Positions 49,242 to 60,050 are shown, counted from the first letter of the stretch. The stretch is DNA of 64,000 nt from Actinomadura rubteroloni (GCF_002911665.1 NZ_MTBP01000001.1:1240001-1304000), one strand, 5' to 3'. Numbers and translations are program-made. Notes: generated by a model not told the origin, from the sequence alone.

Positions 49242-50765
49242 TTATCCGCCTGACGACGGACGTGTCGTGGCCGGGGTCGGGGAGGACGGGGTCGGCGAGG
49301 ACGGTGACGGTGAGGCGGGGACGGGCTGGAGGCGGATCTCGCGGTCCGGGGCGGGTTCGAGGTGGCGTTCGATCTGGGCGGAGGTCAGCCCGAGTCCGCC
49401 GAGCCGCAGGTCGTCCCATCCCTGAAGCCGGTGCGTGGTGCGGTTGAAGTAGAGGACGGACAGTTCGATCGGTGTCGGCTCGCTGTGGTCGAGGCTCCGC
49501 AGGCCGGCGCCGCCGGTCGATCCCTGGATGAACAGTCGTGAACCGGACGGCAGCAGTCGCGTCGACCGGGCGTGCGTGTGCCCGGCGAGCAGGAGGGGGC
49601 TGAGCCCGGAGAAGCGTTCGCCCTCGGTCGGGTCGTGCGTCATGACGATGTCCGGCCGCCGCCCCGACTTGGCGAGCTGCCCGGCCAGGCCGGATCCGAT
49701 CGATTGGAGGCGCGAGACGGGGAAGGTGTCGTCCTTCGTGGACTTGTCGGGCGTGAAGCGGGGGTCGCCGACCCCGTAGATCGTGAGGCCGTTGACCGTC
49801 CGCATGTCGTCGTCCAGCACGATCGCGTTCTTCTGCCGCCGCACCGCCCGTTGTGTACTGCCGGAGTCGTGATTGCCGCGAATGTAGACGTAGGGCACCT
49901 TCAGGGTCTTGATGTCGTCGGCGAACTTGTTCTCCGCCGAGGTGCCGTGATCCATGAGGTCGCCGGTGTCCACGATCATGTTCACCCGGAACTGCGTGCT
50001 CACCGAGCGGATAACGTTCCAAGCCGCAGGATTGAGATGGATGTCCGAGACGTGCAGGACGCGGACCGTCGACGGGTCGGGTTCGTAGGTCGGCAGCGTC
50101 GAGGTCGCCGCGTACAGCCGGGACATGTTCCCGACGAGCCGCGCCAGATTCTCCCGGTAGTGGGAGAAGCGGTCGACGATGTTGTGGGTGTCGCCGACGA
50201 CCTGCGGCGCGTTCGCCAGCAGGCCCGTGTAGCGGGGTTCGGCGAGGGACCGCGGGTCGAACGTCAGCCAGCCGAGCAGGGACAGGACGGCGAGGCCCGC
50301 GACGGGCGCGGCCGTTCCGAGCAGCGCGCGGCGCCATGACCGGAAGACGACGAGCCCGGCCGCGAACCCGAGGACGAGCGCGAGTCCGATGCCGCGCAGC
50401 AGCATCACGATCATCCCGTGCCGGACCTCGCCCGCGACCGTGTCGGCCAGGTCGTCCACGGCCTTCGGGTCGTCGATGAGCCTGCGAGCCGGTTCGAGCC
50501 GCAGCTCGGTGACCTGGGCGCGCAGCCCGATCGGCCCGGCGTGGGTGTCGAAGTCCAGCGCGCCGAGCGGCGGGATCTGGACGGTCGTCCCTCCGCCGAG
50601 GGACGGGCGCAGCGACAGCTCGACCTCGGTGGGCCCCGCCGCGGTGTGGACGCGTCCGCCGAGCAGCAGGCCCAGCGTCCCGCCGATCAGCGCGACGACG
50701 ATCACGGCCGTGACGCGGCCCGTACGGCGAGCGCCGGGTCCGGTGAGCCTGGCCGGGATATGCAC
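49242..50765 (-). CDS. Membrane-anchored metallophosphoesterase
   Basis: A 507-residue protein. N-terminal TM helix (about 18-38), a soluble extracytoplasmic-type segment, two further helices (about 125-180), then a calcineurin-like phosphoesterase domain (about 235-430). All motifs are present: Asp-Ile-His, Gly-Asp-Leu-Met-Asp, Gly-Asn-His-Asp, Thr-His-Asp and Gly-His-Thr-His. The C-terminal 40 residues are Ser/Pro/Thr-rich. Dinuclear-metal hydrolase of unknown substrate. GTG 50765 follows AAGGAGG. Divergent from the metallopeptidase gene, 23 bases apart. Confidence 0.88.
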   Translation of the reverse strand: MHIPARLTGPGARRTGRVTAVIVVALIGGTLGLLLGGRVHTAAGPTEVELSLRPSLGGGTTVQIPPLGALDFDTHAGPIGLRAQVTELRLEPARRLIDDPKAVDDLADTVAGEVRHGMIVMLLRGIGLALVLGFAAGLVVFRSWRRALLGTAAPVAGLAVLSLLGWLTFDPRSLAEPRYTGLLANAPQVVGDTHNIVDRFSHYRENLARLVGNMSRLYAATSTLPTYEPDPSTVRVLHVSDIHLNPAAWNVIRSVSTQFRVNMIVDTGDLMDHGTSAENKFADDIKTLKVPYVYIRGNHDSGSTQRAVRRQKNAIVLDDDMRTVNGLTIYGVGDPRFTPDKSTKDDTFPVSRLQSIGSGLAGQLAKSGRRPDIVMTHDPTEGERFSGLSPLLLAGHTHARSTRLLPSGSRLFIQGSTGGAGLRSLDHSEPTPIELSVLYFNRTTHRLQGWDDLRLGGLGLTSAQIERHLEPAPDREIRLQPVPASPSPSSPTPSSPTPATTRPSSGG

Positions 50766-50788
50766 GGAACCTCCTTGCGTGACGCAGA

Positions 50789-51139
50789 ATGAACGATGTG
50801 ATCGACATAGCACGGGACGTGTTCGAGGATCTCGTAAGCGAGGCCCTCGACGGCATCCCTGCCGAGCTGACCGGCCAGATGCGCAACGTCGTCATCGTCG
50901 TGGAGGACGCGGCGCCCGAGCCCGGCCTGCTCGGTCTGTACCAGGGGGTACCCCTCACGGAGCGGGGCGACTGGTACGGCGGGGTTCTGCCCGATCGCAT
51001 TTCGATCTACCGCCGGGAGATCCTGAAGATCTGTACGACCTATGACCAGGTGGTCGCAGAGGTCCGGACGACGGTCGTCCACGAGATCGCGCACCACTTC
51101 GGCATCGGCGACGCCCGCCTGCACGAGCTGGGTTACTGA
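50789..51139 (+). CDS. Metallopeptidase-family (zincin-like) protein
   Basis: A 116-residue protein of the small actinobacterial zincin-like family (PF06262 type). The zinc motif is His-Glu-Ile-Ala-His-His-Phe-Gly-Ile with a following Asp-Ala-Arg-Leu-His-Glu. Most of the protein is an acidic helix plus a strand pair (Val-Val-Ile-Val-Val-Glu-Asp). No signal peptide, so probably cytoplasmic. ATG 50789. Biological substrate unknown. Confidence 0.88.
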   Translation: MNDVIDIARDVFEDLVSEALDGIPAELTGQMRNVVIVVEDAAPEPGLLGLYQGVPLTERGDWYGGVLPDRISIYRREILKICTTYDQVVAEVRTTVVHEIAHHFGIGDARLHELGY

Positions 51140-51279
51140 CGTTTCCGCAGATCACGGGCCGGTCAAAGTCCGGCCGGGGACCGCGTTCCAGCAAATGGGC
51201 ACGGTAGGTCACATAACTGCCACGCAGCGTGAGTTAATAGGGGGAGCCGGCCCGGCAGGAACGACCGACGGGAGCGTGC

Positions 51280-52632
51280 GTGGCGGGAAAGCAGACCGGC
51301 CGTCATCGGCGAGCGCCCGAGGCGCGTGCCACCTACCGCGAGGTGTTCGCGGTGGGTGAGTTCCGCGCGCTCTGGACGGCCCAGGCGCTGTCGTTCATCG
51401 GCGACCAGCTCGCCCAGGTCGCTCTGGCGTTGCTCATCTACCGGCATACGGGGTCGCCGCTGCTCACGGCGCTGACGTACGCCCTGACCTATCTGCCGCC
51501 GATCGTCGGCGGGCCGGTGCTGTCGGGGCTGGCCGACCTGTTCCCGCGCCGCCGCGTGATGGTCGTGTGCGACGCGGTCCGGATGGTCCTCACGGCGCTG
51601 ATGGCCCTCCAGGGCACCCCGACATGGGCCCTGTGCGCCCTCGTGTTCCTCACCGTCCTGCTGGGCACGCCGTTCACGGCCGCGCGGGCGGCGATCCTGC
51701 CGGACGTCCTGGACGGCGACCGCTACGTCGCCGGGTCGGCGATCAACAACATCACCCACCAGGTCACGCAGATGCTGGGCTTCCTCGTCGGGACGGGCGT
51801 CGTGCTCGTCGTCGGCGAGCGGGAGGCGCTGGCGCTGAACGCGCTGACGTTCGCGTTGTCGGGCGCCATCCTGCTAGCCGGGCTGCGGCCGCGCCCGGCC
51901 CCGCGCGACCGCGAGCGGTCGTCGCTCGGGCTCCTGCGCGGAACCCGGGACGGCGCGCGGCTGGTCTTCGGCGACCCGACGCTCCGCGCCCTGACTCTGT
52001 TCGCGTGGCTGGCGGCGTTCTACATCGTGCCGGAGGGGCTCGCCGTCCCGTACGCGGCGACGTTCTCGGGGACGGCCACCGAGGACCGGGCCGTCGCGGG
52101 CCTGCTGATGTCGGCGATGCCGACGGGAATGGTGATCGGAGCGTTCCTTTTCAGCCGCTGTGTCCGCCCCTCGGACCGGATCCACTCGATGGGGTGGATG
52201 GCGATGCTGGCGTGCGCGCCGCTCGTCGCGGCGGCCATGTCCCCGCCCCTGTGGGCCGTGATCTGCCTGTGGGCGCTCGCGGGCGTCGGCAGCGCCTACC
52301 AGCTCGCGGCGAACGCGGCGTTCGTCGCGACGGTCCCGGCCACGGGACGGGCCGTCGCGTTCGGCCTCGCCCAGTCCGGCATCCTCGCCGGTCAGGGCCT
52401 CGGCATCCTCGCCGCCGGCGCGGGCACCGAACTGCTCGGCCCGGAGCGCGTCGTCGCGCTCGCGGGCGCGGCCGGGCTCTCCGCCGCGATCGTGCTCACG
52501 CTCGGCTGGAACCGGATCCGCGGCACGGTGGCGCGGACGCTGCGCGGCACCGAGCCGGAGGACGAACTGGCGGACGGACCGGAGCTGGCCGGGGAACCCG
52601 AGGTGGACCGCTCGTCCGCCTCGGCCACCTAG
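51280..52632 (+). CDS. MFS transporter
   Basis: A 450-residue major facilitator with 12 predicted helices and the MFS loop signature after helix 2 (Gly-Leu-Ala-Asp-Leu-Phe-Pro-Arg-Arg-Arg). The N-terminus is basic; the C-terminal 35 residues are acidic. It resembles the enterobactin-exporter/macrolide-efflux-like subgroup; substrate unknown. GTG 51280. Its last four bases overlap the opposing PspC gene. Confidence 0.87.
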   Translation: MAGKQTGRHRRAPEARATYREVFAVGEFRALWTAQALSFIGDQLAQVALALLIYRHTGSPLLTALTYALTYLPPIVGGPVLSGLADLFPRRRVMVVCDAVRMVLTALMALQGTPTWALCALVFLTVLLGTPFTAARAAILPDVLDGDRYVAGSAINNITHQVTQMLGFLVGTGVVLVVGEREALALNALTFALSGAILLAGLRPRPAPRDRERSSLGLLRGTRDGARLVFGDPTLRALTLFAWLAAFYIVPEGLAVPYAATFSGTATEDRAVAGLLMSAMPTGMVIGAFLFSRCVRPSDRIHSMGWMAMLACAPLVAAAMSPPLWAVICLWALAGVGSAYQLAANAAFVATVPATGRAVAFGLAQSGILAGQGLGILAAGAGTELLGPERVVALAGAAGLSAAIVLTLGWNRIRGTVARTLRGTEPEDELADGPELAGEPEVDRSSASAT

Positions 52633-52937
52633 GAGCGGACCTTGTTGAGCTTGTCCTTGGCGCGCTGGACGGCGTCCTGGACGCCCTGGTTCTCCTGCGC
52701 CTTCTTCACGAAGTCCTCGCCGATCGAGGTCGGCGCGCCTTCGTCGGGGATCAGGATCCAGGCGACGATGTACGCGGCGACGCCCGCGCCGCCGAAGAGC
52801 GTGAAGACGGCGAGCCCGAGCCTTACGAGATTGGCGTCCACGTCGAAGTACCGGGCCACGCCCGAGCAGACACCGCCGATCATGCGGCCGTCGTGCGTGC
52901 GCCGCAGCCGGCGCTGTGCGTTCTTGTTCAGGTCCAT
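52629..52937 (-). CDS. PspC-domain membrane protein
   Basis: A 102-residue protein. The PspC domain (about 10-70) has Arg-Met-Ile-Gly-Gly-Val-Cys-Ser-Gly-Val-Ala-Arg-Tyr-Phe-Asp-Val-Asp and a transmembrane helix ending Ile-Leu-Ile-Pro. The C-terminal helix is charged. PspC proteins take part in envelope-stress responses. ATG 52937. Convergent with the MFS gene. Confidence 0.9.
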   Translation of the reverse strand: MDLNKNAQRRLRRTHDGRMIGGVCSGVARYFDVDANLVRLGLAVFTLFGGAGVAAYIVAWILIPDEGAPTSIGEDFVKKAQENQGVQDAVQRAKDKLNKVRS

Positions 52938-53030
52938 GCTCCGATGATGCCCACCGACGCCGCGACCGCACATCGGGGATCGTCCCTGATCGGCCCCTGA
53001 GGCCGTCCCCGAGTACGCCGCCATGGTTGA

Positions 53031-54146
<1,116 letters not shown>

Positions 54147-54161
54147 CCCGCCGGGCGCGGC

Positions 54162-54185
54162 GCCGCCGTCCTTCGGGGCGGCGGC
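54162..54185. terminator. Bidirectional terminator-like hairpin with TTCG tetraloop
   Basis: Ten-base stem GCCGCCGTCC (54162-54171) / GGGCGGCGGC (54176-54185), with one T-G pair, closed by TTCG. It lies between the converging asd and DUF2277 genes. Very stable; no T-run. Confidence 0.65.
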
Positions 54186-54394
54186 TACCGGCCGCGTACG
54201 ACCAGCGAGCCGAGGAGGGCCGCCGTCGCGGCGGCGACCTCCTCGACGGCCCGGTCGAACGCCTCGGCGTTGTGGGCGGCCGGGGCGCGGAACCCCGAGA
54301 TCTTCCGGACGTACTGGAGCGCGGCGGCCCGGACGTCCTCGTCGGTGGCGTGCTCGGTCATCGGCGGACGGAGCGTCTTGATACTGCGGCACAT
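54185..54394 (-). CDS. DUF2277 protein
   Basis: A 69-residue protein matching DUF2277: Met-Cys-Arg-Ser-Ile-Lys-x-Leu at the start, then Ala-Ala-Leu-Gln-Tyr-Val-Arg-Lys-Ile-Ser-Gly-Phe-Arg and a C-terminal helix. ATG 54394 follows GGAGG. Function unknown. It lies downstream of, and on the same strand as, the esterase gene, 32 bases from its stop. Confidence 0.88.
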   Translation of the reverse strand: MCRSIKTLRPPMTEHATDEDVRAAALQYVRKISGFRAPAAHNAEAFDRAVEEVAAATAALLGSLVVRGR

Positions 54395-54426
54395 GCCTCC
54401 AGTGTCACCGATGCCGCCGACAGTTC

Positions 54427-55455
54427 TCACGGCGCGATGCGCTCGCAGATCCAGGCCAGGGCGAGCGGGTACCGGTAGTCGATGCCGCCGTGCGCTCCCT
54501 CGAACAGCTCGAAGTGGATCCGGTCGGCGGCGACGCCCGCGTCCAGCAGCGCCCGGTGGTAGGCCGTCGCGCCGACGTCGAGGAACCATTCGTCCTTCGT
54601 GCCGCCGTCGATCCAGATCGCCCGCATGGAGCGCAGCGTCTCGGCGTGGTCCGGGACCATCCGGACGGGGTCCAGCGCCAGCCACCGCGCCCACACGTCC
54701 TCGCGGAGCACGCCGGTGCGCGGGTCGAACGGCAGGACGGGCGTGCCGTCTTCGTCCGGCGAGTAGCAGGCCGCGCAACCGAGCATCTCCAGCAGCTCGA
54801 CGTCCTCGGGACGGGTGAACGCCACCCGCGACCGGAAGTCGTCCCACCAGCGCAGGATGTCGCCGTCGTATCCGCGCAGATGCCGGACGGCCTTCGGGAA
54901 GTCCGGCATCCAGGAGTACTCGAACAGCGAGTCGCCCGCGTGGGTGGCGAGGGCGCCGAACAGGTCGGGCCGCAGCATCGGCGTGATCATCGCGCCGTAG
55001 CCGCCGCTGGACTTGCCGGTGATCGCGCGGTGCTCGGGGGCGTCCAGCGTCCGGTAGTGCGCGTCCACCCACGGGACGATCTCGTCGCACAGATAGGAGT
55101 GGTACCGGCCGGTGCCGCGGCTGTCGAGGTACTGGCTGCCGCCGTAGGCCGTCCAGGCGTCCACGTAGACGAGGATCGCGGGCGGGGCCTCGGCGCGGGC
55201 GAACACCGCGTCGGCGGTCTCGGGGAACGGCTGCCGGAACGGCGTCCGGTTGCGCCACATCTGGACGTGGCCGGTGTACCCCATGATCACGTAGACGGTG
55301 GGGTGGCGGCGGCCGGGATCGTCGTCGTAGCCGGGTGGCGTGTAGACGAGCAGGGGACGCTCGGCGGGATCGCCCAGCGGGTTGTCCGCCAGCAGCGCGC
55401 TGGAGAACAGGTGCTCGTCGAGACGTCCGGCCAGGTCGGCGGACCAGGGCAGCAT
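54427..55455 (-). CDS. Esterase (enterochelin esterase-like/putative esterase family)
   Basis: A 342-residue cytoplasmic alpha/beta hydrolase. Nucleophile Ser in Gly-Lys-Ser-Ser-Gly-Gly-Tyr-Gly; Asp in Asp-Gly-Gly-Thr-Lys-Asp-Glu-Trp; His near the C-terminus in Glu-Gly-Ala-His-Gly-Gly-Ile-Asp-Tyr-Arg. The same fold serves esterase D and siderophore esterases, but no siderophore genes are nearby. ATG 55455 follows AAGGAG; an in-frame ATG at 55479 is less likely. Probably co-transcribed with DUF2277. Confidence 0.86.
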   Translation of the reverse strand: MLPWSADLAGRLDEHLFSSALLADNPLGDPAERPLLVYTPPGYDDDPGRRHPTVYVIMGYTGHVQMWRNRTPFRQPFPETADAVFARAEAPPAILVYVDAWTAYGGSQYLDSRGTGRYHSYLCDEIVPWVDAHYRTLDAPEHRAITGKSSGGYGAMITPMLRPDLFGALATHAGDSLFEYSWMPDFPKAVRHLRGYDGDILRWWDDFRSRVAFTRPEDVELLEMLGCAACYSPDEDGTPVLPFDPRTGVLREDVWARWLALDPVRMVPDHAETLRSMRAIWIDGGTKDEWFLDVGATAYHRALLDAGVAADRIHFELFEGAHGGIDYRYPLALAWICERIAP

Positions 55456-55551
55456 GGCGGCTCCTTCGCTCGTGATCATTACCGACGCTAGCCGACCGCC
55501 GACGGAGGCGCCCCGCGTGCCGGTGCGTCAAATTCGCCTCGGCCACGGAGA

Positions 55552-56472
55552 GTGCGGTTACTCTCACTCCTCGTGTGGAACGTTTTACCGCCGTCGCGCC
55601 TCGCGACGGCCGTCGTGCTCGTGCTGGCCGCGGGCGGGTGCGGGCTCGGCGCGCCGCAGCACCCGCCCGCGCCCCGCGACGCGCTGCCGGTCACCACGGT
55701 CGGGCCGGGCGGACGGCCGTACGCCCCGTCGCGCGGGCGCGTCCCGCTGCACGACACCTTCGAGCGCCTCGACCTCGGCACCGGCCGCCGGTGGGGGTGG
55801 CGGAGCGCGGCCTATCCCGACTGCACGACCAACCGGAAGAACTTCAAGCTCGACAGCCTGTCGCGCGCGGCCCTGTCCACGCCGTCCGGGCGCCTGGCCG
55901 TCACCGCGAGCCCCCTGCCGGGCGGACGCTGGCGGACGGGCCTGCTGAGCACCGGCGACTCGTGCGGCTCGGGCGGCGACGGCTTCGAGGTCCGCACCGG
56001 GGACGTCATCACCACCCGCGTCCGGCTCCCGACCGCCCGGTACGGGGCGTGGCCCGGGATCTGGACGTGGCGCCAGGGCGGCAACGAGGTGGACGTCTTC
56101 GAGTGGCACTCCGACCGTCCCAACACGCTGGAGTTCGCGAACCACGTGAAGGACAGCGCGTGCTTCTGCGCCAGCCCGCTGGTGCGGCGCGGCGCCTGGC
56201 TCGACATCGCGGTGCGGCTCGGCGCGCGGCGCGTGACCTGGTACCTCGGCCGCCCGCCGGGGCCGCTGCGGGCCGTCCACTCCGACCGGAAGGGCGTGGG
56301 CGCGCGGTTCCACGCCCACCTGGTCATCGGCATGTCCGTGGACGACGGCACCCTGCACTTCCGTCCCGACCGCACCGTCCCGTTCACGTTCGAGGTCGCG
56401 TCGATCACCGTCCGCCGCTCCGGCGTCAGCGGGCGGGCGGGAGCAACAGAGCCTGCCGGTCGTCGTCGGTGA
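55552..56472 (+). CDS. GH16-like glycoside hydrolase, putative lipoprotein
   Basis: A 306-residue exported protein. A hydrophobic leader ends Ala-Ala-Gly-Gly-Cys (Cys30; an imperfect lipobox). A Pro-rich linker leads to a concanavalin-type domain (about 65-290). The GH16 catalytic signature Glu-x-Asp-x-x-Glu is present as Glu179, Asp181 and Glu184 within Trp-Arg-Gln-Gly-Gly-Asn-Glu-Val. It probably hydrolyses beta-glucan-like polymers outside the cell. GTG 55552 is used; GTG 55573 is possible. Its 3' end overlaps the WD40 gene by 47 bases on the other strand. Confidence 0.8.
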   Translation: MRLLSLLVWNVLPPSRLATAVVLVLAAGGCGLGAPQHPPAPRDALPVTTVGPGGRPYAPSRGRVPLHDTFERLDLGTGRRWGWRSAAYPDCTTNRKNFKLDSLSRAALSTPSGRLAVTASPLPGGRWRTGLLSTGDSCGSGGDGFEVRTGDVITTRVRLPTARYGAWPGIWTWRQGGNEVDVFEWHSDRPNTLEFANHVKDSACFCASPLVRRGAWLDIAVRLGARRVTWYLGRPPGPLRAVHSDRKGVGARFHAHLVIGMSVDDGTLHFRPDRTVPFTFEVASITVRRSGVSGRAGATEPAGRRR

Positions 56473-59400
56473 GCGGGGTGAAGATCCGGGCCTCGGCGAT
56501 GTGCAGGAGCGAGGCCATGTCGCCGGTCGCGTTCCACAGCCGGACGCTGCCGTCGTCGGACGAGCTGGCGATCCGGCCGCCGTCCGGGGTGAACGCCACG
56601 CTCGCGACCGGGCCGTCGTGGACGCCGAGCGTGAACACCTCCACCGCCGTCTGCGGATCCCACAGCCGCACGCCGCCGTCGTTGTAGCCGCCGGCCAGGC
56701 GGTCGCCGTTCCGCGACCAGGCCACGCACTGCGCTGAGCCCGCTGCCGCGCGCATCTCGTGCAGCAGCCGTCCGGTGGACGCCTCCCACACGCGCAGCGT
56801 CTGGTCGTCGGATCCGGACGCCAGCCGTAGCCCGTCCGGTGAGTAGGCGACGGTCCGCACGCCCGCGCGGTGCCCGCTCGCCACCGCGACGAGATCGCCG
56901 GTGGCGGCGTCCCAGATGCGGACGGTCCCGTCCTCGGACCCGCTCGCGACGCGTGTGCCGTCCGGGGAGAACGCGACCGTGTGGACAAAGCCCCGGTGCC
57001 CGCGCAGCACGCGCTGCTCGGCGCCGGTCCGCGCTTCCCACAGCCGGACGGTGAAGTCGTGCGACGCGGTGGCCACCCGGGCGGAGTCGGGCGAGAACGC
57101 CACACCCCAGACCGGACGGGCCGTCTCGGCGTCGAGCACGGTCAGCACCTCGCCGGTGAGGACGTCCCAGACGCGGGCGGTGGAGTCCATCGAACCGGTC
57201 GCGAGCAACGTGCCGTCCGGGGACCACGCGACGCCGTGCACCCAGCTCGCATGGCCGGACAGCACCGACAGCGTCCGCAGGTCCGAACCGTGCAGCAGGT
57301 GGACGGTGCCGTCCTTGACGCCCACGGCCAGCCGGTCGCCGCCGGGGGCCCACGCGAGCGACTGCGCCCAGTCCGGCAGGGCGCGACGGGCCGCGAGGGA
57401 GCCGTCGGCGAACGCGTCCCAGATGCGGACCGTGCCGTCCCAGCTCCCGGTGACGAGATAGCGCGAGTCGTCCGACCAGGACACCGCCATCGCGGCCTCC
57501 TTGTGCCCGCGCAGCACGGCGGTCTCGCGCCAGGTCTCGGTGCTCCACACGCGGATCGTGGCGTCGAACGAGCCGGTGGCGAGCCAGCGTCCGTCCCGGG
57601 ACCAGCTCAGGCCCTGGGTCGTGTCGCCGTGGCCGACCAGCACGGCCACCGCGCGGCCGGTCGCGGTGTCCCAGATCCGGACGGTCTGGTCCAGCGACGT
57701 GCTCGCCACCAGGGAACCGTCCGGCGAGTACGCCACGTTGTGGACCCAGCCCTCATGGCCGGTGAGACGCAGCAGCTCGCCGCCCGTCGTCCGGTCCCAG
57801 ATCCGGGCGGTGCCGTCGCGCGCTCCGGTGACGACGTGCCGGCCGTCGGGGGAGAAGTCGACACCCCATGCGACCGCCTCGTGCCCGCGCAGGACGAGCG
57901 CCGGCGCGGGCTCCCCCGCGTTCCACAGCAGGACGGTGCCGTTGTTGCAGGCGGCGGCGACCTGTGCGCCGTCGGGGGACCATGCCGCGTTCCAGAGCTG
58001 GTCGCCCGCCCCCTCCAGGACGAGCGGCGCCCCGGCCCCGTCCGCCGACCAGATCCGCGCCCGTCCGTCCAGGCTCGCCGTGACGAACCGGGACCCGTCG
58101 GGCGCCCAGGCGAGGCCGAACACCACGTCGCCGTGCGGCAGCGCCGGAGCGCTCTGCGCGCGGTCGGTCACCGACCAGAGCCGGGCCGTCCCGTCGCTGG
58201 ACACCGTCGCGATCACCGACCCGGTGGGGGACCACGCCACGTTCTCGACATGGTCGGTATGGCCGGTGAGGACGGCGCGGGTCCGCGCGGCGTTCAGCGC
58301 GGCGACCAGCGCGCGGCGGGCCGGCGAGGTGTCCGCGCAGCGCACGGCCTCGACGGCGGCGGCGAGCGCGTAGTCGGGATCGTCGGTGACCCGGGCGAGC
58401 GCCCGCTCGGCCACCGAGGCCGCCAGCCGCTTCATCGCCATGTCGCTGAGCCGCCTGCTGCGCCGCAGGAACTCGGCGATCGGCTCGGTGCGCGGGACGA
58501 GGTCGGGCCGCTGCTCCAGCCACCGCTCGATCTCGGCCAGCCGCTCCTCGGAGATCAGGTAGGCGTCACGGCGTCCCATCCGCGACCAGTCCGACGCCCA
58601 CCGCTCCAGGTCGTCGCGCCGCCGCAGGAACTCGCCGACGACGTCGATCTCCTGGACCAGGCGCGGCCAGGAGGTGAGGAACGCCTCGTGGGCCACCTGG
58701 TAGGCGGGGGCCTCGGCGTCCGAGCCGACGATCAGCCGCGCGTCCACGAACGGCTGGAGCAGTTCGCGCTCCAGGTCGCTGAGCGTCGAGGCCGGGACGG
58801 GCTGGCCGAGCAGCGCGCCCTCCTCGCTGCGCGTCACGAAGCGCAGCAGGACCGGCAGGACGGCGTCACGGCGCGGCCCGAGGCTGTCGTAGGCGGCTTC
58901 GGCCGCGTCGGCGACGGCGCCCGCGACCCCGCCGATCCGCTCGTAGTCCTCCCGCGTGATCGTGAAGTCGTCGGACTCGACGTACAGCTTGTTCAGCACG
59001 TACGCCAGATGCGGCAGCGCCGCGCCGCCCCCGGTGTCGGCGACCAGCGTGAAGACCAGGTTGTCCGGCGCGAACGTGACGCCCGCGCGCCGCGCCGGGC
59101 CGCGGACGACCTCCTGAAGCTCCTCGGGGCTCAGCGCGGCGACGTTGACCGGGTTGCGCAGCAGCGAACCGAACGTGCTCTGCAGGATCGGGGTGAGGAA
59201 CTCCGACCGCACCAGGCCGATGAGCCACAGCCCGGGGTCGGCGCGGACGGCCTCGCGCAGCACCCGCAGGAAGTTCTCCCGCTCCTGCGCCATCTCGGCG
59301 CCGAGCAGTTCCTCGGCCTGGTCGATCACGAGGAGGACGCGCCCCGACCGGCGGTTGCGCTCCGTCCGCAGCCGGGCCAGGCACTCGGCCAGCATCCCGG

Positions 59401-59956
59401 GCTCGGTGCGCAGCCGCTGCGCGAGGTCCACCGAGCCGATGCCGGGCAGCGCTTCGTCCAGGGACTTGGCGAGCGCCTCGAACGGATGCCTGCCGGGGCT
59501 GAACTCGGGCACCAGGATCCACTGCGGCCGCCGCGCCAGGACGGGCAGCACACCCGCCCGCACCAGCGACGACTTGCCGACACCGGACGGCCCCATCACC
59601 GGGATGAACCGGTCGGCGGGGTCCGCGTGCTTCGCCTCCAGACGGCTCAGCATGCTGCGGCGCTCGATCGAATGGCCGAAGAACACCCCGGCGTCGGCCA
59701 TCGTCATCGCCGTCAGTCCGACGTAGGGGAGCCGTCCCTCGGCGAACTCCCAGACCGGGTCGGCCGGGCCGGTGGTCCGCTCGGAGAGGTAGGCGTAGAC
59801 CTCGTAGGCGATCGCCAGGACGGACAGCACGGCGAGCGGAATGAACGCCCACCGGTGCCCGGACGTGGCGACGTTGACGAACGCGCCGATGCCGATGCCG
59901 ATGATCACATAGAACCCGCGCAGCGCGGGGCGCAGGTCCGTACCGCGTCGAGCCAT
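56426..59956 (-). CDS. Membrane nSTAND ATPase with 14 WD40 repeats
   Basis: A 1176-residue signalling ATPase. Two N-terminal transmembrane helices (about 13-31 and 36-56). A novel-STAND NTPase domain has Walker A Gly-Pro-Ser-Gly-Val-Gly-Lys-Ser at 122-129 and Walker B Val-Leu-Leu-Val-Ile-Asp-Gln-Ala-Glu-Glu at 207-216. A helical region follows, then from about residue 570 fourteen consecutive WD40 repeats (two seven-bladed propellers), most ending Ile-Trp-Asp. No effector domain is fused N-terminally: the protein begins at the membrane helices. It is probably a membrane-tethered sensor or scaffold. No partner gene is evident. Confidence 0.92.
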   Translation of the reverse strand: MARRGTDLRPALRGFYVIIGIGIGAFVNVATSGHRWAFIPLAVLSVLAIAYEVYAYLSERTTGPADPVWEFAEGRLPYVGLTAMTMADAGVFFGHSIERRSMLSRLEAKHADPADRFIPVMGPSGVGKSSLVRAGVLPVLARRPQWILVPEFSPGRHPFEALAKSLDEALPGIGSVDLAQRLRTEPGMLAECLARLRTERNRRSGRVLLVIDQAEELLGAEMAQERENFLRVLREAVRADPGLWLIGLVRSEFLTPILQSTFGSLLRNPVNVAALSPEELQEVVRGPARRAGVTFAPDNLVFTLVADTGGGAALPHLAYVLNKLYVESDDFTITREDYERIGGVAGAVADAAEAAYDSLGPRRDAVLPVLLRFVTRSEEGALLGQPVPASTLSDLERELLQPFVDARLIVGSDAEAPAYQVAHEAFLTSWPRLVQEIDVVGEFLRRRDDLERWASDWSRMGRRDAYLISEERLAEIERWLEQRPDLVPRTEPIAEFLRRSRRLSDMAMKRLAASVAERALARVTDDPDYALAAAVEAVRCADTSPARRALVAALNAARTRAVLTGHTDHVENVAWSPTGSVIATVSSDGTARLWSVTDRAQSAPALPHGDVVFGLAWAPDGSRFVTASLDGRARIWSADGAGAPLVLEGAGDQLWNAAWSPDGAQVAAACNNGTVLLWNAGEPAPALVLRGHEAVAWGVDFSPDGRHVVTGARDGTARIWDRTTGGELLRLTGHEGWVHNVAYSPDGSLVASTSLDQTVRIWDTATGRAVAVLVGHGDTTQGLSWSRDGRWLATGSFDATIRVWSTETWRETAVLRGHKEAAMAVSWSDDSRYLVTGSWDGTVRIWDAFADGSLAARRALPDWAQSLAWAPGGDRLAVGVKDGTVHLLHGSDLRTLSVLSGHASWVHGVAWSPDGTLLATGSMDSTARVWDVLTGEVLTVLDAETARPVWGVAFSPDSARVATASHDFTVRLWEARTGAEQRVLRGHRGFVHTVAFSPDGTRVASGSEDGTVRIWDAATGDLVAVASGHRAGVRTVAYSPDGLRLASGSDDQTLRVWEASTGRLLHEMRAAAGSAQCVAWSRNGDRLAGGYNDGGVRLWDPQTAVEVFTLGVHDGPVASVAFTPDGGRIASSSDDGSVRLWNATGDMASLLHIAEARIFTPLTDDDRQALLLPPAR

Positions 59957-60050
59957 CCCCCATCCCTACAGCCGAACGTGATCAAGAACCGTCATCCTGA
60001 CCTCATCCGGCCACGCCGCCCGGGGCCGGGCGTCCACGTGCGGGAGGTGG

